From assembly GCA_964565865.1 (NCBI GenBank), contig CAZMGM010000003.1, positions 75,673-139,672 of the forward strand: DNA of 64,000 bases, given 5' to 3'. Shown here piece by piece: positions 27,036-36,200 of the stretch (position 1 is the stretch's first letter; each line of letters opens with the position of its first letter). This DNA comes from CBDAPI01 sp964565865 (GTDB lineage Bacteria > Acidobacteriota > UBA6911 > RPQK01 > CBDAPI01). The notes under the pieces are model-generated. The model was not told the origin of the DNA. It made no database searches and worked only from the letters and a program-made list of their open reading frames with translations. A program made the translations under genes and the position numbers.

Positions 27036-28616
27036 ATGAGCGGTTCGGAAGCAGCAGGCCAGTCAACTGGAGAGAGGGAGAAGTACTCAGGCGGGGTGGG
27101 CAACCCTTTGATTGAGGGTCTGCGTCTGCTGGCCCGTCCTTCCCCCTGCGCTGTTGTCATCTTCGGGGCGACTGGAGATCTGACCCGACGAAAACTGATG
27201 CCGGCTCTCTTCAACCTGGCTCGTCAGGGGCTTCTGCCTCAGTGTTTTCAGATCGTCGGGACATCGCGTTCCCCCCTGCGCGATGAAGAGTTTAGGGACT
27301 CCATGCGGTCTGCCCTGCAGGAGTTTGGTTCGGTGCACGGTGCGGAGAGTGAACTGCTGGAGAGTTTTCTCAAGGCTCTCACCTATGTTCCGACAGACTC
27401 GGATGTGCCGTCCGTTTTTCGGGATCTAGCCTCTCACCTCGAGCATCTAGATAAGTCTGCGGGCACCTCTGGGAACCGCCTCTTTTATCTGGCGGTTCCC
27501 CCGGTTACCTACGCTCCCATCGCCGCAGCACTCGGTGAAGCCGGGCTCCAGAGGTCGAAAGGATGGACTCGACTGATTGTCGAGAAGCCCTTTGGTCGTG
27601 ACCTGAACACAATGCTCGAACTGAACCGGCAGATTCTGAGATTCTTTGCCGAGGACCAGATCTACCGGATTGACCACTATCTGGGAAAAGAAACCGTACA
27701 GAACATCATGGTCCTGCGCTTTGCGAACGGGATATTCGAGCCTTTCTGGAATCAGCAGTATGTCAATCACGTTCAGATTACAGCTGCGGAGAGCCTGGGG
27801 GTAGGCACTCGCGGGGAATACTACGACCAGTCGGGAGCCGTTCGGGACATGATTCAGAACCACCTTCTTCAGATGTTGTCTCTGATCGCCATGGAGCCCC
27901 CCATTTCTCTCGATTCTAACGCGATTCGCGACGAGAAGAACAAGCTCATCCGCTCTATTCGGCCCATCCCCCACGAGGAGGTCCAGGTTGCTGCCGTACG
28001 TGGACAGTATGCGGGCGGAGCGGTTGCTGGGGAGCCCGTTCCGGGCTACCGGGAAGAGGGCCGAGTCGATCCCGCTTCGAGGACACCGACTTATGCCGCA
28101 GTGCGTCTCTTCGTGGACAATTGGCGATGGGCCAAGGTCCCTTTTTATTTGCGCACTGGCAAGCGAATGCCCAGGAAAGTCACCGAGGTTGCGATCCAGT
28201 TTCGGAGAGCCCCCCACCTGCTTTTTCGGCAGGACGCGGGGATCCTTTCGGACCCCAACGTCCTGATCGTGCGAGTGGAGCCCGACGAGGGGATTACCCT
28301 TCGCTTCAAAGCCAAGATTCCGGGCCAGGCGATCAAGATTCGCAATGTCAGCATGGATTTCGACTACGGGAGCTCCTTTGGACGTTCCTCCCCGCCGGCA
28401 TATGAGCGGCTGCTTTTAGATGCTCTGATCGGGGAATCCACTTTGTTTGCAAGAGGGGACATGGTTGAGACCTCGTGGCGGCTTCTGATGCCGCTTTTAG
28501 AAGTGTGGGACGGGAGCAAAGCTCCCGACTTTCCCAACTATGAGGCGGGATCCTGGGGTCCGGAAAAGTCCGAGTCGTGGATCGCCGCGGATCAACAGCG
28601 GTGGAGGTGTCCTTAG
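27036..28616 (+). CDS. zwf: Glucose-6-phosphate 1-dehydrogenase
   Basis: Oxidises glucose 6-phosphate to 6-phosphogluconolactone, making NADPH. Nucleotide motif GATGDLTRRKLMPAL, EKPFGRDL, and the catalytic signature RIDHYLGKETVQNIMVLRFAN with its active His. About 526 residues from the ATG at 27036; there is a 40-residue N-terminal extension before the Rossmann fold, so the true start may be later. The lactonase gene (pgl) is not adjacent. Co-transcription with gnd is likely from the 16-base spacing. Confidence 0.95.
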   Translation: MSGSEAAGQSTGEREKYSGGVGNPLIEGLRLLARPSPCAVVIFGATGDLTRRKLMPALFNLARQGLLPQCFQIVGTSRSPLRDEEFRDSMRSALQEFGSVHGAESELLESFLKALTYVPTDSDVPSVFRDLASHLEHLDKSAGTSGNRLFYLAVPPVTYAPIAAALGEAGLQRSKGWTRLIVEKPFGRDLNTMLELNRQILRFFAEDQIYRIDHYLGKETVQNIMVLRFANGIFEPFWNQQYVNHVQITAAESLGVGTRGEYYDQSGAVRDMIQNHLLQMLSLIAMEPPISLDSNAIRDEKNKLIRSIRPIPHEEVQVAAVRGQYAGGAVAGEPVPGYREEGRVDPASRTPTYAAVRLFVDNWRWAKVPFYLRTGKRMPRKVTEVAIQFRRAPHLLFRQDAGILSDPNVLIVRVEPDEGITLRFKAKIPGQAIKIRNVSMDFDYGSSFGRSSPPAYERLLLDALIGESTLFARGDMVETSWRLLMPLLEVWDGSKAPDFPNYEAGSWGPEKSESWIAADQQRWRCP

Positions 28617-28649
28617 CCAGAACAATGCATGAACTGTGTGCTGCAGCGT

Positions 28650-28662
28650 GGGGAATCTCCCC
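28650..28662. terminator. Short GC hairpin after zwf
   Basis: GGGGA-ATC-TCCCC forms a perfect 5-bp stem, followed by GTTT. The T-run is poor, so it is a weak terminator candidate 34 bases after zwf; it could equally be chance. Confidence 0.25.
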
Positions 28663-28797
28663 GTTTCACCGCCAAAACGAATGACGAATCTGGCTTGCAA
28701 ACCGGAGCATTCTCACCATGGGAAGCAGGCGCTGTAAAATTGAAATGGAATCTGCGGCTGTGTTAAATTTCGTTCCTTCAAACAGGTAGGAATATTC

Positions 28798-30873
28798 ATG
28801 GCTACATTCGAGAGTGAGAGCATTCGAAATATTGGAGTCGTCGGTCACGGTGACGCCGGAAAGACTTCTCTGGTGAGCACTATGCTGTTCGCCTCGGGTG
28901 ATGTAAACCGGTTGGGAAAGGTGGAAGAAGGGAACACGGTTACCGACTACGACGAAGAAGAAATAGAGCGTCAGGTGACGCTCACCAGCTCCGTCGCCTA
29001 CTCCCACTGGAGGGACGACAAGATCAACATTGTCGATACGCCCGGCTATTCGGCGTTTGTGCAGGACGCGAAAATGTCCTTGTTGGGCGTGGAAACTGCC
29101 CTGGTGGTGGTGGATGCCGTGGAAGGAGTCGAGGTGCAAACCGAACAGGTCTGGGGATTCGCCGAAGAACTAGATCTGGCACGGGCAGTGGTGCTCACGA
29201 AAATGGACCGGGAACGGGCAGACTTTCGGAGGACCCTGCAGACACTCCAGGAAAACTTCGGCCGCTCCGTGGTGCCGGTACAGCTGCCGATAGGGAAAGA
29301 ACACGAATTCAAAGGGGTGGTTGATCTCACTTCGTCCAGGGCCTATCTGTACAAGGCCGATGGTAGCGGCGACTTCAAGGAAGTGGAGATTCCCGAAAAC
29401 CTGCAAAGCGATGCGGAGTCATTGAGGGCAGAGCTGGTTGAGATGATCGCCGAGAGCGACGACGAATTGATGGAACGGTATTTCGAGGAGGGAACACTCT
29501 CGGAGGACGAAGTGAGGGCCGGTTTGCGAAAGTCATTCCGGGAAGGCTCGGTCTTTCCTGTGTTCTGCGTGTCGTCCATATCCAACGTCGGTGTCAAACA
29601 ACTCTTGGACCAGATTATCGATCTTTTTCCAAATCCACTGGAAAGGAAACCTTTTAAGGCGGTTACCCAGCAGGGGGAGGAAGCCGAGATCATCCCTTCG
29701 GAGGATGGTCCTCTAGCAGTCTATGTGTTCAAGACGTTTGCCGATCCCTTTGCCGGCCGCATCAACATCCTGCGGGTCATTTCGGGTACCCTCAAGTCCG
29801 ACACGAGTCTGAAGAACCTAACTCGGGACCAGTCCGAACGATTCGGCGCCCTTCAGATTTTTCAGGGAAAGGGTCATGAGGCGGTTCTGGAACTCCGGGC
29901 CGGGGACGTTGGCGGGGTCCTGAAGCTCAAGGACACCGGCACGGGCGATACGCTTGGAGATGCGGCCGTCCGAGCAACCGTGAAGGACGTCAATTTTCCG
30001 GAGCCAGCCATCAGCTTTGCGGTCGAGCCCAGGACACGAGGAGACGAAGAGAAAATCAGCTCGGCCATTGCCAAGGTTCTGGAAGAAGACCCGTCGCTGC
30101 GATTCAGCCGCGACGCCCAGACTCAGGAGTTCCTGCTGGCGGGCACCGGCCAGGTTCACATTGAGGTGGTTGTGAACAGACTCAAGAATCGCTACGGCGT
30201 TGATGTCAATTTAAAACCACCGAAGGTCCCTTATCGCGAGACCATTGTGGGTACGGCCGACGTTCAGGGCAGGCACAAGAAGCAGACCGGAGGCCACGGT
30301 CAGTTTGGAGATTGCAAGATCCGAATGGAACCGTTGGAACGAGGAAGGGGATTCGATTTTGAAGATAAAATCTTCGGAGGCTCCATACCCAAGGGCTACA
30401 TCCCGGCGGTAGAGAAGGGAATCAAGGAAGCTGCTCTCAAAGGGTTTCTGGCCGGGTATCCGGTCGTCGATTTTCGGGTTACGCTCTACGATGGTAGTTA
30501 TCATAATGTGGACTCGTCCGAAATGGCGTTCAAGATCGCCGGAGGCCTGGCTTTCAAGAAGGCGATGGGGCAGGCCCGTCCGGCTCTGATCGAACCCGTC
30601 ATGGATATTGAGGTCTATGTCCCGGAAGAGTTCGCGGGAGATGTCATGGGAGACCTCAACGCAAGGCGCGGTAAGATACAGGGCATGGACGTAAAAGGAA
30701 GGACGCAGATCGTCCGGGCCCAGGTGCCATTTGCGGAAATGCTCAATTACGCTCCGGTCCTGACCTCCATGACGGGAGGTCGAGGGAGCTACCATATGGA
30801 GCACTCACACTACGAAATCGTTCCCCCACATCTGGCCGCAAAAATCGTTGAAGAGGCGAAGCGGGAGGACTGA
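28798..30873 (+). CDS. Elongation factor G-like GTPase (EF-G paralogue)
   Basis: 691 residues with the EF-G domain order: GTPase domain, domain II, then III-V ending HYEIVPPHLAAKIVEE. P-loop GHGDAGKT at 16-23, DTPG at 80-83, and TKMD at 134-137 (NKMD in true EF-G). The residue after DTPG is Tyr84, not the His that positions the attacking water in EF-G/EF-Tu, and the switch I region is short. This fits the second EF-G type found beside the housekeeping factor in several phyla; its role is unclear. Twenty-six bases separate it from lgt. Confidence 0.9.
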   Translation: MATFESESIRNIGVVGHGDAGKTSLVSTMLFASGDVNRLGKVEEGNTVTDYDEEEIERQVTLTSSVAYSHWRDDKINIVDTPGYSAFVQDAKMSLLGVETALVVVDAVEGVEVQTEQVWGFAEELDLARAVVLTKMDRERADFRRTLQTLQENFGRSVVPVQLPIGKEHEFKGVVDLTSSRAYLYKADGSGDFKEVEIPENLQSDAESLRAELVEMIAESDDELMERYFEEGTLSEDEVRAGLRKSFREGSVFPVFCVSSISNVGVKQLLDQIIDLFPNPLERKPFKAVTQQGEEAEIIPSEDGPLAVYVFKTFADPFAGRINILRVISGTLKSDTSLKNLTRDQSERFGALQIFQGKGHEAVLELRAGDVGGVLKLKDTGTGDTLGDAAVRATVKDVNFPEPAISFAVEPRTRGDEEKISSAIAKVLEEDPSLRFSRDAQTQEFLLAGTGQVHIEVVVNRLKNRYGVDVNLKPPKVPYRETIVGTADVQGRHKKQTGGHGQFGDCKIRMEPLERGRGFDFEDKIFGGSIPKGYIPAVEKGIKEAALKGFLAGYPVVDFRVTLYDGSYHNVDSSEMAFKIAGGLAFKKAMGQARPALIEPVMDIEVYVPEEFAGDVMGDLNARRGKIQGMDVKGRTQIVRAQVPFAEMLNYAPVLTSMTGGRGSYHMEHSHYEIVPPHLAAKIVEEAKRED

Positions 30874-30899
30874 GACCCGCCGGGCCTAGGAGGAGGCCA

Positions 30900-31697
30900 G
30901 TGTATCCCAAAATCTTTGAGCTGGGGCCTATAACTCTGCACTCCTACGGCTTGCTGCTGGCGCTGGCCTTTCTCTCAGGAACCGCATTGCTGGCACGGCT
31001 GGCCTCTCGGGACGAGGTACCAGTAGGTCGAGCCTGGGATCTCGCCTTCGTGATTATTCTGTCAGCTCTGCTGGGGGCCAAACTCCTCATGATTGCAGAC
31101 AATTTGAGCTACTATCTCGAGCAGCCGTCCCGATTCGTGGGTCTAGAGTTCTGGCAGGCCGGGGGGGCGTACTTCGGAGGGTTGATCGGAGCCGTAGCAG
31201 GAAGCTACTGGTACATCTCCCGCTCTTGCGATCTGAGTTTCTGGGTGATGGCGGATGCTGCAGCACCTGCCATTGCACTAGGTCAGAGTATCGGTCGCCT
31301 GGGTTGCTTCGCCGCCGGATGCGACTATGGAACATCTAGTGGCCTGCCTTGGGCCGTGACCTTTACGAGTGACTACGCCCATCAGAATGTTGGGGTCCCC
31401 CTCAACGTTTCTATCCATCCAGTCCAGCTTTACGAGTCGGCCGGGGCCTTTGTTCTCTTCCTTCTCCTGCTTAGACTCCACGCCCCCAGAGGGTTCCAGG
31501 GCCAGATCTTTGCCACCTATTTGATGGGTTATGGTGTACTTCGATTTGTGAACGAGTTTTTTCGGGGTGACCGGGGCCAGGGTCTTTTTTTTGACGGGAA
31601 TATTTCCCTACACCAGTTGATTGCTGTCGCTCTTGTCGTTGCCGCGCTGCTCGTTTTCTACTTCGGGCGCTCGAAATCGAGTCTCGGCCGTGCCTGA
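30900..31697 (+). CDS. lgt: Prolipoprotein diacylglyceryl transferase
   Basis: Inner-membrane enzyme that attaches diacylglycerol from phosphatidylglycerol to the lipobox Cys of prolipoproteins. 265 residues with about seven membrane helices. Family hallmarks: N-terminal LGPITLHSYGLLLALAFLSG, YFGGLIGAVAGSYW, the GRLGCFAAGCDYG signature (GC-rich variant of the GR..NF motif), HPVQLYES and FVNEFFRGD. The GTG start has AGGAGGAGG seven bases upstream. The last eight bases overlap the start proposed for the pseudouridine synthase gene. Confidence 0.94.
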   Translation: MYPKIFELGPITLHSYGLLLALAFLSGTALLARLASRDEVPVGRAWDLAFVIILSALLGAKLLMIADNLSYYLEQPSRFVGLEFWQAGGAYFGGLIGAVAGSYWYISRSCDLSFWVMADAAAPAIALGQSIGRLGCFAAGCDYGTSSGLPWAVTFTSDYAHQNVGVPLNVSIHPVQLYESAGAFVLFLLLLRLHAPRGFQGQIFATYLMGYGVLRFVNEFFRGDRGQGLFFDGNISLHQLIAVALVVAALLVFYFGRSKSSLGRA

Positions 31698-32628
31698 AAC
31701 ATTCCGTTTCCGAGCTGATCCCTCCGACCAAGGCCTTCGGGTTGATCGTTTTCTGGATCGTCAGTTGGAGGAGTCCCGCAGCGTCATTCAGAGATGGATC
31801 AAGAAGGCAGCGGTGACCCTCAATGGTGGCACCTGCAAGCCGGGCCGGCGCTTGCAGCCTGGTGACGAGATTGAGGTGACCCCCCTTCCATCGGCCCCAA
31901 TGGACCTCGTTCCCCAGAATCTTCCACTCTCCATCGTCTTCGAAGACGAACATCTCCTGGTAGTGGACAAACCTGCCGGATTGGTAGTTCACCCAGGGGC
32001 CGGAAATGACTCGGGGACTCTGGTCAACGCCCTGCTTTTTCACTTTGAGAGTATGAGCCGGGAAGCAACCGTCCGACCGGGAATCGTCCACCGTCTGGAT
32101 AAGGGTACATCGGGCCTTCTGGTGGTGGCGAAGAACGACCGTGCACACGATCATCTGGCCCTCCAGTTCAAGGAGAGAAGGGTCACCAAATTGTACCTAT
32201 GCCTGGTGTACGGTCGGGTTAAAGACGACGTGGGGCAAATTGATCTTCCGGTTGGGCGTCATCCGACCAGGAGGACCAGGATGTCGACCCGGAGCCGCAA
32301 CCCCCGATCTGCCCTCACCGTTTATCGAGTCCTCCGGCGCTTTTCACGGTTCTCCTACCTGAAAGTGAAACCTCAAACGGGTCGGACTCATCAAATCAGA
32401 GTACACTTGGAGCACGTCGGCCATCCTGTCGTGGGAGATCCGGTGTACCGGGGAAACCGTGGGGAGTTGTTTGCGGACGCCGGGTCCGGCCACTTGGTCC
32501 GGCGACTGGAGCATCAGTTTCTACATGCAGCGTTCCTGGAATTAGAGCATCCGGCGACGGGTCGAACACTGTGTTTCGAATCGCCACTTGCGGACGACCT
32601 TGTCGCCATTCTGAACCCTCTGAAATAA
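31690..32628 (+). CDS. RluA/RluD family 23S rRNA pseudouridine synthase
   Basis: 312 residues from a GTG at 31690, inside the end of lgt. An S4 RNA-binding domain (GLRVDRFLDRQLEESRSVIQRWI, about 10-75) precedes the catalytic domain, with HRLDKGTSGLLVVAKND carrying the catalytic Asp and the KPQTGRTHQIRVH motif. The domain layout matches RluD, which modifies helix 69 of 23S rRNA; a related RluA-family target cannot be excluded. The stop and the next start share one base (TAATG), so the gene is translationally linked to the VWA protein. Confidence 0.93.
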   Translation: MPETFRFRADPSDQGLRVDRFLDRQLEESRSVIQRWIKKAAVTLNGGTCKPGRRLQPGDEIEVTPLPSAPMDLVPQNLPLSIVFEDEHLLVVDKPAGLVVHPGAGNDSGTLVNALLFHFESMSREATVRPGIVHRLDKGTSGLLVVAKNDRAHDHLALQFKERRVTKLYLCLVYGRVKDDVGQIDLPVGRHPTRRTRMSTRSRNPRSALTVYRVLRRFSRFSYLKVKPQTGRTHQIRVHLEHVGHPVVGDPVYRGNRGELFADAGSGHLVRRLEHQFLHAAFLELEHPATGRTLCFESPLADDLVAILNPLK

Positions 32629-33557
32629 TGAGAACGGTGTTCACTCGTTTCACTCTGGTTCTGTGCGTTACGGCGGCGGGTATCGCTGCGTTTGCTCTGG
32701 CCCAATCCGATGGAGACGGGCAGGATCCGATTCGCGTTGAGGTTGAGGTCGTCAACATTCTGGTTTCGGTGCATGAAGAAAAGTCCGGTATCTTCATCCG
32801 GGATCTTTCCCCCGCAGATTTCGAAGTTTATGAGGACGGCGTTCGACAGGAGATCACGAACTTTGTTGAAGAGACCGACCTGCCTCTGGCCATAGCCCTT
32901 TGTATCGACACCAGCTCCAGTGTTCGGATCAAGCTTAGATTCGAGAAAGAGGCGGCTACCGACTTTCTCTTTTCGGTCATGACCCCCAGGGACAGGACCC
33001 TGCTGCTCGAGTTCGACACGGCCGCCACGCTACTGCATGATTTCACGTCTAATACTAATCGGCTGACACGAGAGATCGAGCGACTGCGGGCGGGAGGTGG
33101 AACCTCGCTCTATGATGCGATCTATTTGGTTTCCGAGCAGAAGCTGAAGAATGTGGAGGGGCGCAAGGTCCTGGTTATACTGTCAGATGGGGCCGATCAG
33201 ACGAGCATTTCGACCTATGAGGATGCTCTACGGGAAGTGTTTCAAGCGGAGGCGGCTGTCTATGCGATCAGCACAACTCGTTTCGGGGCCGATGTGGATC
33301 ACGAAGGGGATAATGCGCTCAGGCAGCTGGCCGATGAAACAGGAGGGAGAGCCTACTTTCCCTATACCACAGGCGAGCTGTCGAAAGCCTTTAAGGCCAT
33401 CAACGAGGAGTTGAGGAATCAGTACAGCGTGTCTTATGTGCCCAGGAACAAGAAGGCGGACGGTACATTTCGAAAGGTCAGGGTAAAAGTCAGGCACCCC
33501 AACAAGATTCTTTTCTATCGAAAGGGATACTTTGCTCCTCTCAAGAGCTCGGACTAA
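32628..33557 (+). CDS. Exported VWA domain protein (Acidobacteria-type VWFA)
   Basis: 309 residues. A signal peptide (MRTVFTRFTLVLCVTAAGIAAFALA) precedes the conserved PIRVEVEVVNILVSV...LSPADFEVYEDGVRQEI segment. A von Willebrand A domain follows with the MIDAS motif DTSSS (in CIDTSSSV) and the downstream SDGAD loop. The C-terminal NQYSVSYVPRNKKADGTFRKVRV is typical of the VWFA-related acidobacterial family (TIGR03436-like). Function unknown; presumed extracytoplasmic metal-dependent protein binding. It is translationally coupled to the pseudouridine synthase gene. Confidence 0.9.
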   Translation: MRTVFTRFTLVLCVTAAGIAAFALAQSDGDGQDPIRVEVEVVNILVSVHEEKSGIFIRDLSPADFEVYEDGVRQEITNFVEETDLPLAIALCIDTSSSVRIKLRFEKEAATDFLFSVMTPRDRTLLLEFDTAATLLHDFTSNTNRLTREIERLRAGGGTSLYDAIYLVSEQKLKNVEGRKVLVILSDGADQTSISTYEDALREVFQAEAAVYAISTTRFGADVDHEGDNALRQLADETGGRAYFPYTTGELSKAFKAINEELRNQYSVSYVPRNKKADGTFRKVRVKVRHPNKILFYRKGYFAPLKSSD

Positions 33558-33657
33558 TTCTTGAAAACTGCCATATTGAGATGACTTGGCGGGGGATTTT
33601 GGGCCCGGTTCAGCGCACTTCTCACGGGGCAAAGCGAGTTGGGTCAAAAATCCTGGA

Positions 33658-34515
33658 TCAGGGAGCCGCGCGCAGATCATCCGGCGGTCGGGTCTGGTTC
33701 CTAAAATGCGTTCTCAGACGGCTGTAATAAGCGGCTTGAGCGGTGCGGCTTCGCTTCTGAAAACCCAGCTCCAGAATGCCGGACTTATAGACGATTTCGG
33801 CCGCCACCCATTTTTTCTGTTGGGGGGTGAGCCGGCCGCTGCCCGCTGCCTTGAGCAGTGCCTGGACCCGGTAGCGATCCATCCCCCAGCGGCTCCGTGA
33901 GAGTTGATCCTGGTGACCGCCGCGTTTCACGACCAGCTTATCGGGATGAAAGAGGACCGGTTGGCGGGCTGTGATTCGAAGCCACAGATCGTAATCCTCA
34001 CAGACCGGCAGGCTCTCATCGAACAGGCCGTGCTCATCGAACAGGCTGCGATGTAGGAGCACGGAACTGGGGCTGATCAGACAGAGGCGGAGACAGTGGT
34101 GGAAGATCCAGCCGGAGTGTTTTCTGTGGCGCTTGCCCGGGTTGACGCGGACGCCGGAGCGAATCCAGACTTCATCGGTGTGCGCGGCCCGGTATTCAGG
34201 GTTGGCATCGAGTGCTTCCAGCTGGAGCCGAAGCTTGTCCTTGTGCCAGTAGTCGTCACTGTCGAGGAAGGCAATCCAGTCATTAACGGCGGTCTGGATA
34301 CCTCGATTGCGGGCCCTGCTGACCCCCTGGTTCCTCTGCCGGATGTAGCGGATTTCTGGGCAGAGAAGCCGTTTCAGTTTCTCTTCAGTGCCATCCGTCG
34401 AGCCGTCGTCGACGACGATAAGTTCCCAGTCCCGAAAGGTCTGGGCAAGAACCGACTCGATCGCCTCAATGAGCAGTGTCTTGCGGTTGAAGGTGGGGAT
34501 GACGACACTGATCAA
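33658..34515 (-). CDS. Family 2 glycosyltransferase (GT-A)
   Basis: 285 residues. MISVVIPTFNRKTLLIEAIESVLAQTF opens the nucleotide-sugar fold; VVDDGSTDGT and the DSDDYW (DxD-type) metal site follow, with SPSSVLLHRSLFDEHGLFDESLPVCEDYDLWLRI as the acceptor-side motif. Acceptor and donor are unknown, probably envelope polysaccharide. The TTG start overlaps the TGA stop of the upstream GGDEF gene (TTGA), giving direct coupling to a c-di-GMP enzyme and hinting at c-di-GMP-linked surface glycan synthesis. Confidence 0.9.
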   Translation of the reverse strand: MISVVIPTFNRKTLLIEAIESVLAQTFRDWELIVVDDGSTDGTEEKLKRLLCPEIRYIRQRNQGVSRARNRGIQTAVNDWIAFLDSDDYWHKDKLRLQLEALDANPEYRAAHTDEVWIRSGVRVNPGKRHRKHSGWIFHHCLRLCLISPSSVLLHRSLFDEHGLFDESLPVCEDYDLWLRITARQPVLFHPDKLVVKRGGHQDQLSRSRWGMDRYRVQALLKAAGSGRLTPQQKKWVAAEIVYKSGILELGFQKRSRTAQAAYYSRLRTHFRNQTRPPDDLRAAP

Positions 34516-35810
34516 GGGTTGCCACGTGCTTCGAAAGGAAGAACGGCTCCTCTGGAAGCGCTCTTGGAGTGGCGCAACTTGTCGGTATACATGGCCTGGT
34601 CTGCAAGGGTCAGCAGCAGATCGAAGTCTTTGGCATCCCGCGGAAAGATGGCTCCGCCCACGCTCAGGCCGATGTTCACGATCTCTCCTTCCTTGAGTAG
34701 GATCTCGTGGTGCTCCACGGTCTCGCGGAGGCGCTGCATGGTCGAGTTGGCCAGTTCCGTATCAGCGCCCGGCAACAGGCCCACGAATTCGTCACCCCCG
34801 TAACGAATGCAGGTGTCGGAGCTGCGCAGCTGGGTTCTGAGGAGGTGGGCAATTTCGATGAGGACCCGGTCGCCGATCTGGTGGCCAAAGCGGTCGTTAA
34901 CCGATTTGAAGGAATTTAGGTCCATCACGAGAAGCGTGACGGGATAGTTGTCCCGCTGGGCCCGTTGCAACTCCCGTTCTCCGAAGGCCCTGAAGTAGCG
35001 AAGGTTGGGCAGCCCGGTCAAAGCATCCGTATAGGCATCTTCCATCTGATCAGCATGTACAAGAGCCTCGTTAATTCGGTTGAGGCTAACCTTATAAGCG
35101 AAATAAATAGCTAGTACGATAGGCACCGCCACCGCTACCCCAAGAAGCTCCGCTTTGTCGAAAACCAGGAAAATAAAGGCAGCAATCGAGGCCCCAGCGA
35201 CTGTTGACAGAGACGACCAAAAGAAAAGCTCTTTTCCGGCCACCGAAAGAGGTTGACGAGTAGCCAAGCCCATGGCTAACAATACGCCGCCAGAATTCAG
35301 GAGGAAGAAAAGGAGGCTGGTGGCCGAGACGGCACCAAAGAACAGAGGGAGATCCCTGGCTTCCATTGGAGTCGGTATGGGTGTTGCACTACCGGCCGTA
35401 TAGTAAAAGAAGTGACCAGCTGCTAAGCCAGACCAACACAGGAGTGCTACGTTGAAGAACTTCTTATAGGTATATCGTGTTTTGCCTCTAAAGTTACTAA
35501 CGAAGCCATCTAGCGAAGTAAGAACCGCCGCAACATAGGGCCCAAAAAGCATCAAGCTTAAGAAGGAAAAAATGTCGGTGATGGTGACGGTTAGAGCTTG
35601 CGTTCGTGAGGGGGTTGAGGGAAGTATCTGAACGGGAAAGAAGCCAAGGAATACAGTAAGGATGGCTAGAGGAAGCCAATTAGTATTGAACTCAGAGAAA
35701 GATTCGAACACCGAATATGCGAGCAACGGAATGCCCGACGCGATCACGACGGTGACATATACTCGGCACGCTAATGGAAGTCTATCCCCAAAGAAACTAA
35801 TTCCGATCAA
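34512..35810 (-). CDS. Membrane-bound GGDEF diguanylate cyclase
   Basis: 432 residues. The N-terminal ~250 residues form about seven or eight membrane helices of MASE-like character; the C-terminal ~170 residues are a GGDEF domain with DALTGLPNLRYF, VNDRFGHQIGDRVL and the active YGGDEF signature. It should make cyclic di-GMP at the inner membrane in response to an unknown signal. No RxxD inhibitory site is evident before GGDEF. The start is uncertain: TTG at 35810 is the best candidate, but a hydrophobic open frame continues upstream (ASILVAGSVF) without a start codon. The membrane half is visibly more AT-rich than the cyclase half. Confidence 0.87.
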   Translation of the reverse strand: MIGISFFGDRLPLACRVYVTVVIASGIPLLAYSVFESFSEFNTNWLPLAILTVFLGFFPVQILPSTPSRTQALTVTITDIFSFLSLMLFGPYVAAVLTSLDGFVSNFRGKTRYTYKKFFNVALLCWSGLAAGHFFYYTAGSATPIPTPMEARDLPLFFGAVSATSLLFFLLNSGGVLLAMGLATRQPLSVAGKELFFWSSLSTVAGASIAAFIFLVFDKAELLGVAVAVPIVLAIYFAYKVSLNRINEALVHADQMEDAYTDALTGLPNLRYFRAFGERELQRAQRDNYPVTLLVMDLNSFKSVNDRFGHQIGDRVLIEIAHLLRTQLRSSDTCIRYGGDEFVGLLPGADTELANSTMQRLRETVEHHEILLKEGEIVNIGLSVGGAIFPRDAKDFDLLLTLADQAMYTDKLRHSKSASRGAVLPFEARGNP

Positions 35811-36200
35811 GAAAACAGACCCCGCTACTAATATGCTAGCCGAGCTATTTTTCTACGGCAAGAAAAACTCGAGGGTCTGATCCGGGAAGCGGACCAAGGC
35901 AACGATGCCAGGAACAAGATCTCCGTAGTAAACAGAGTTCCACCAGCAGATAGAGGTGGAGCCCATTTCAGCGCGTGGTGGACATTTCCCGGGTAGCGTT
36001 GCTGGTGCCCTGCGGCACAGATGCAGGGTGCCTCTCCTTAGGGTATTTATGGATGGCAGGACGGGACTGGTACAATCTTGGTAATGGAGTGCCTGGGCCG
36101 CGACGGGTTTCTGGACCCGTGAGCCCCGAGTTGGAGGCCGCTGTCGCAAGGGCCCACGGAAGCGTGAAAGAGGGTGAAACTCTTAACAGGAGAAAGGCGG
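35811..36200. other. Intergenic region, 390 bp, no gene seen
   Basis: Divergent promoter region between the GGDEF gene and the aldolase gene. The part next to the GGDEF gene is AT-rich. No credible ORF, RNA gene or repeat end was recognised. Confidence 0.45.
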
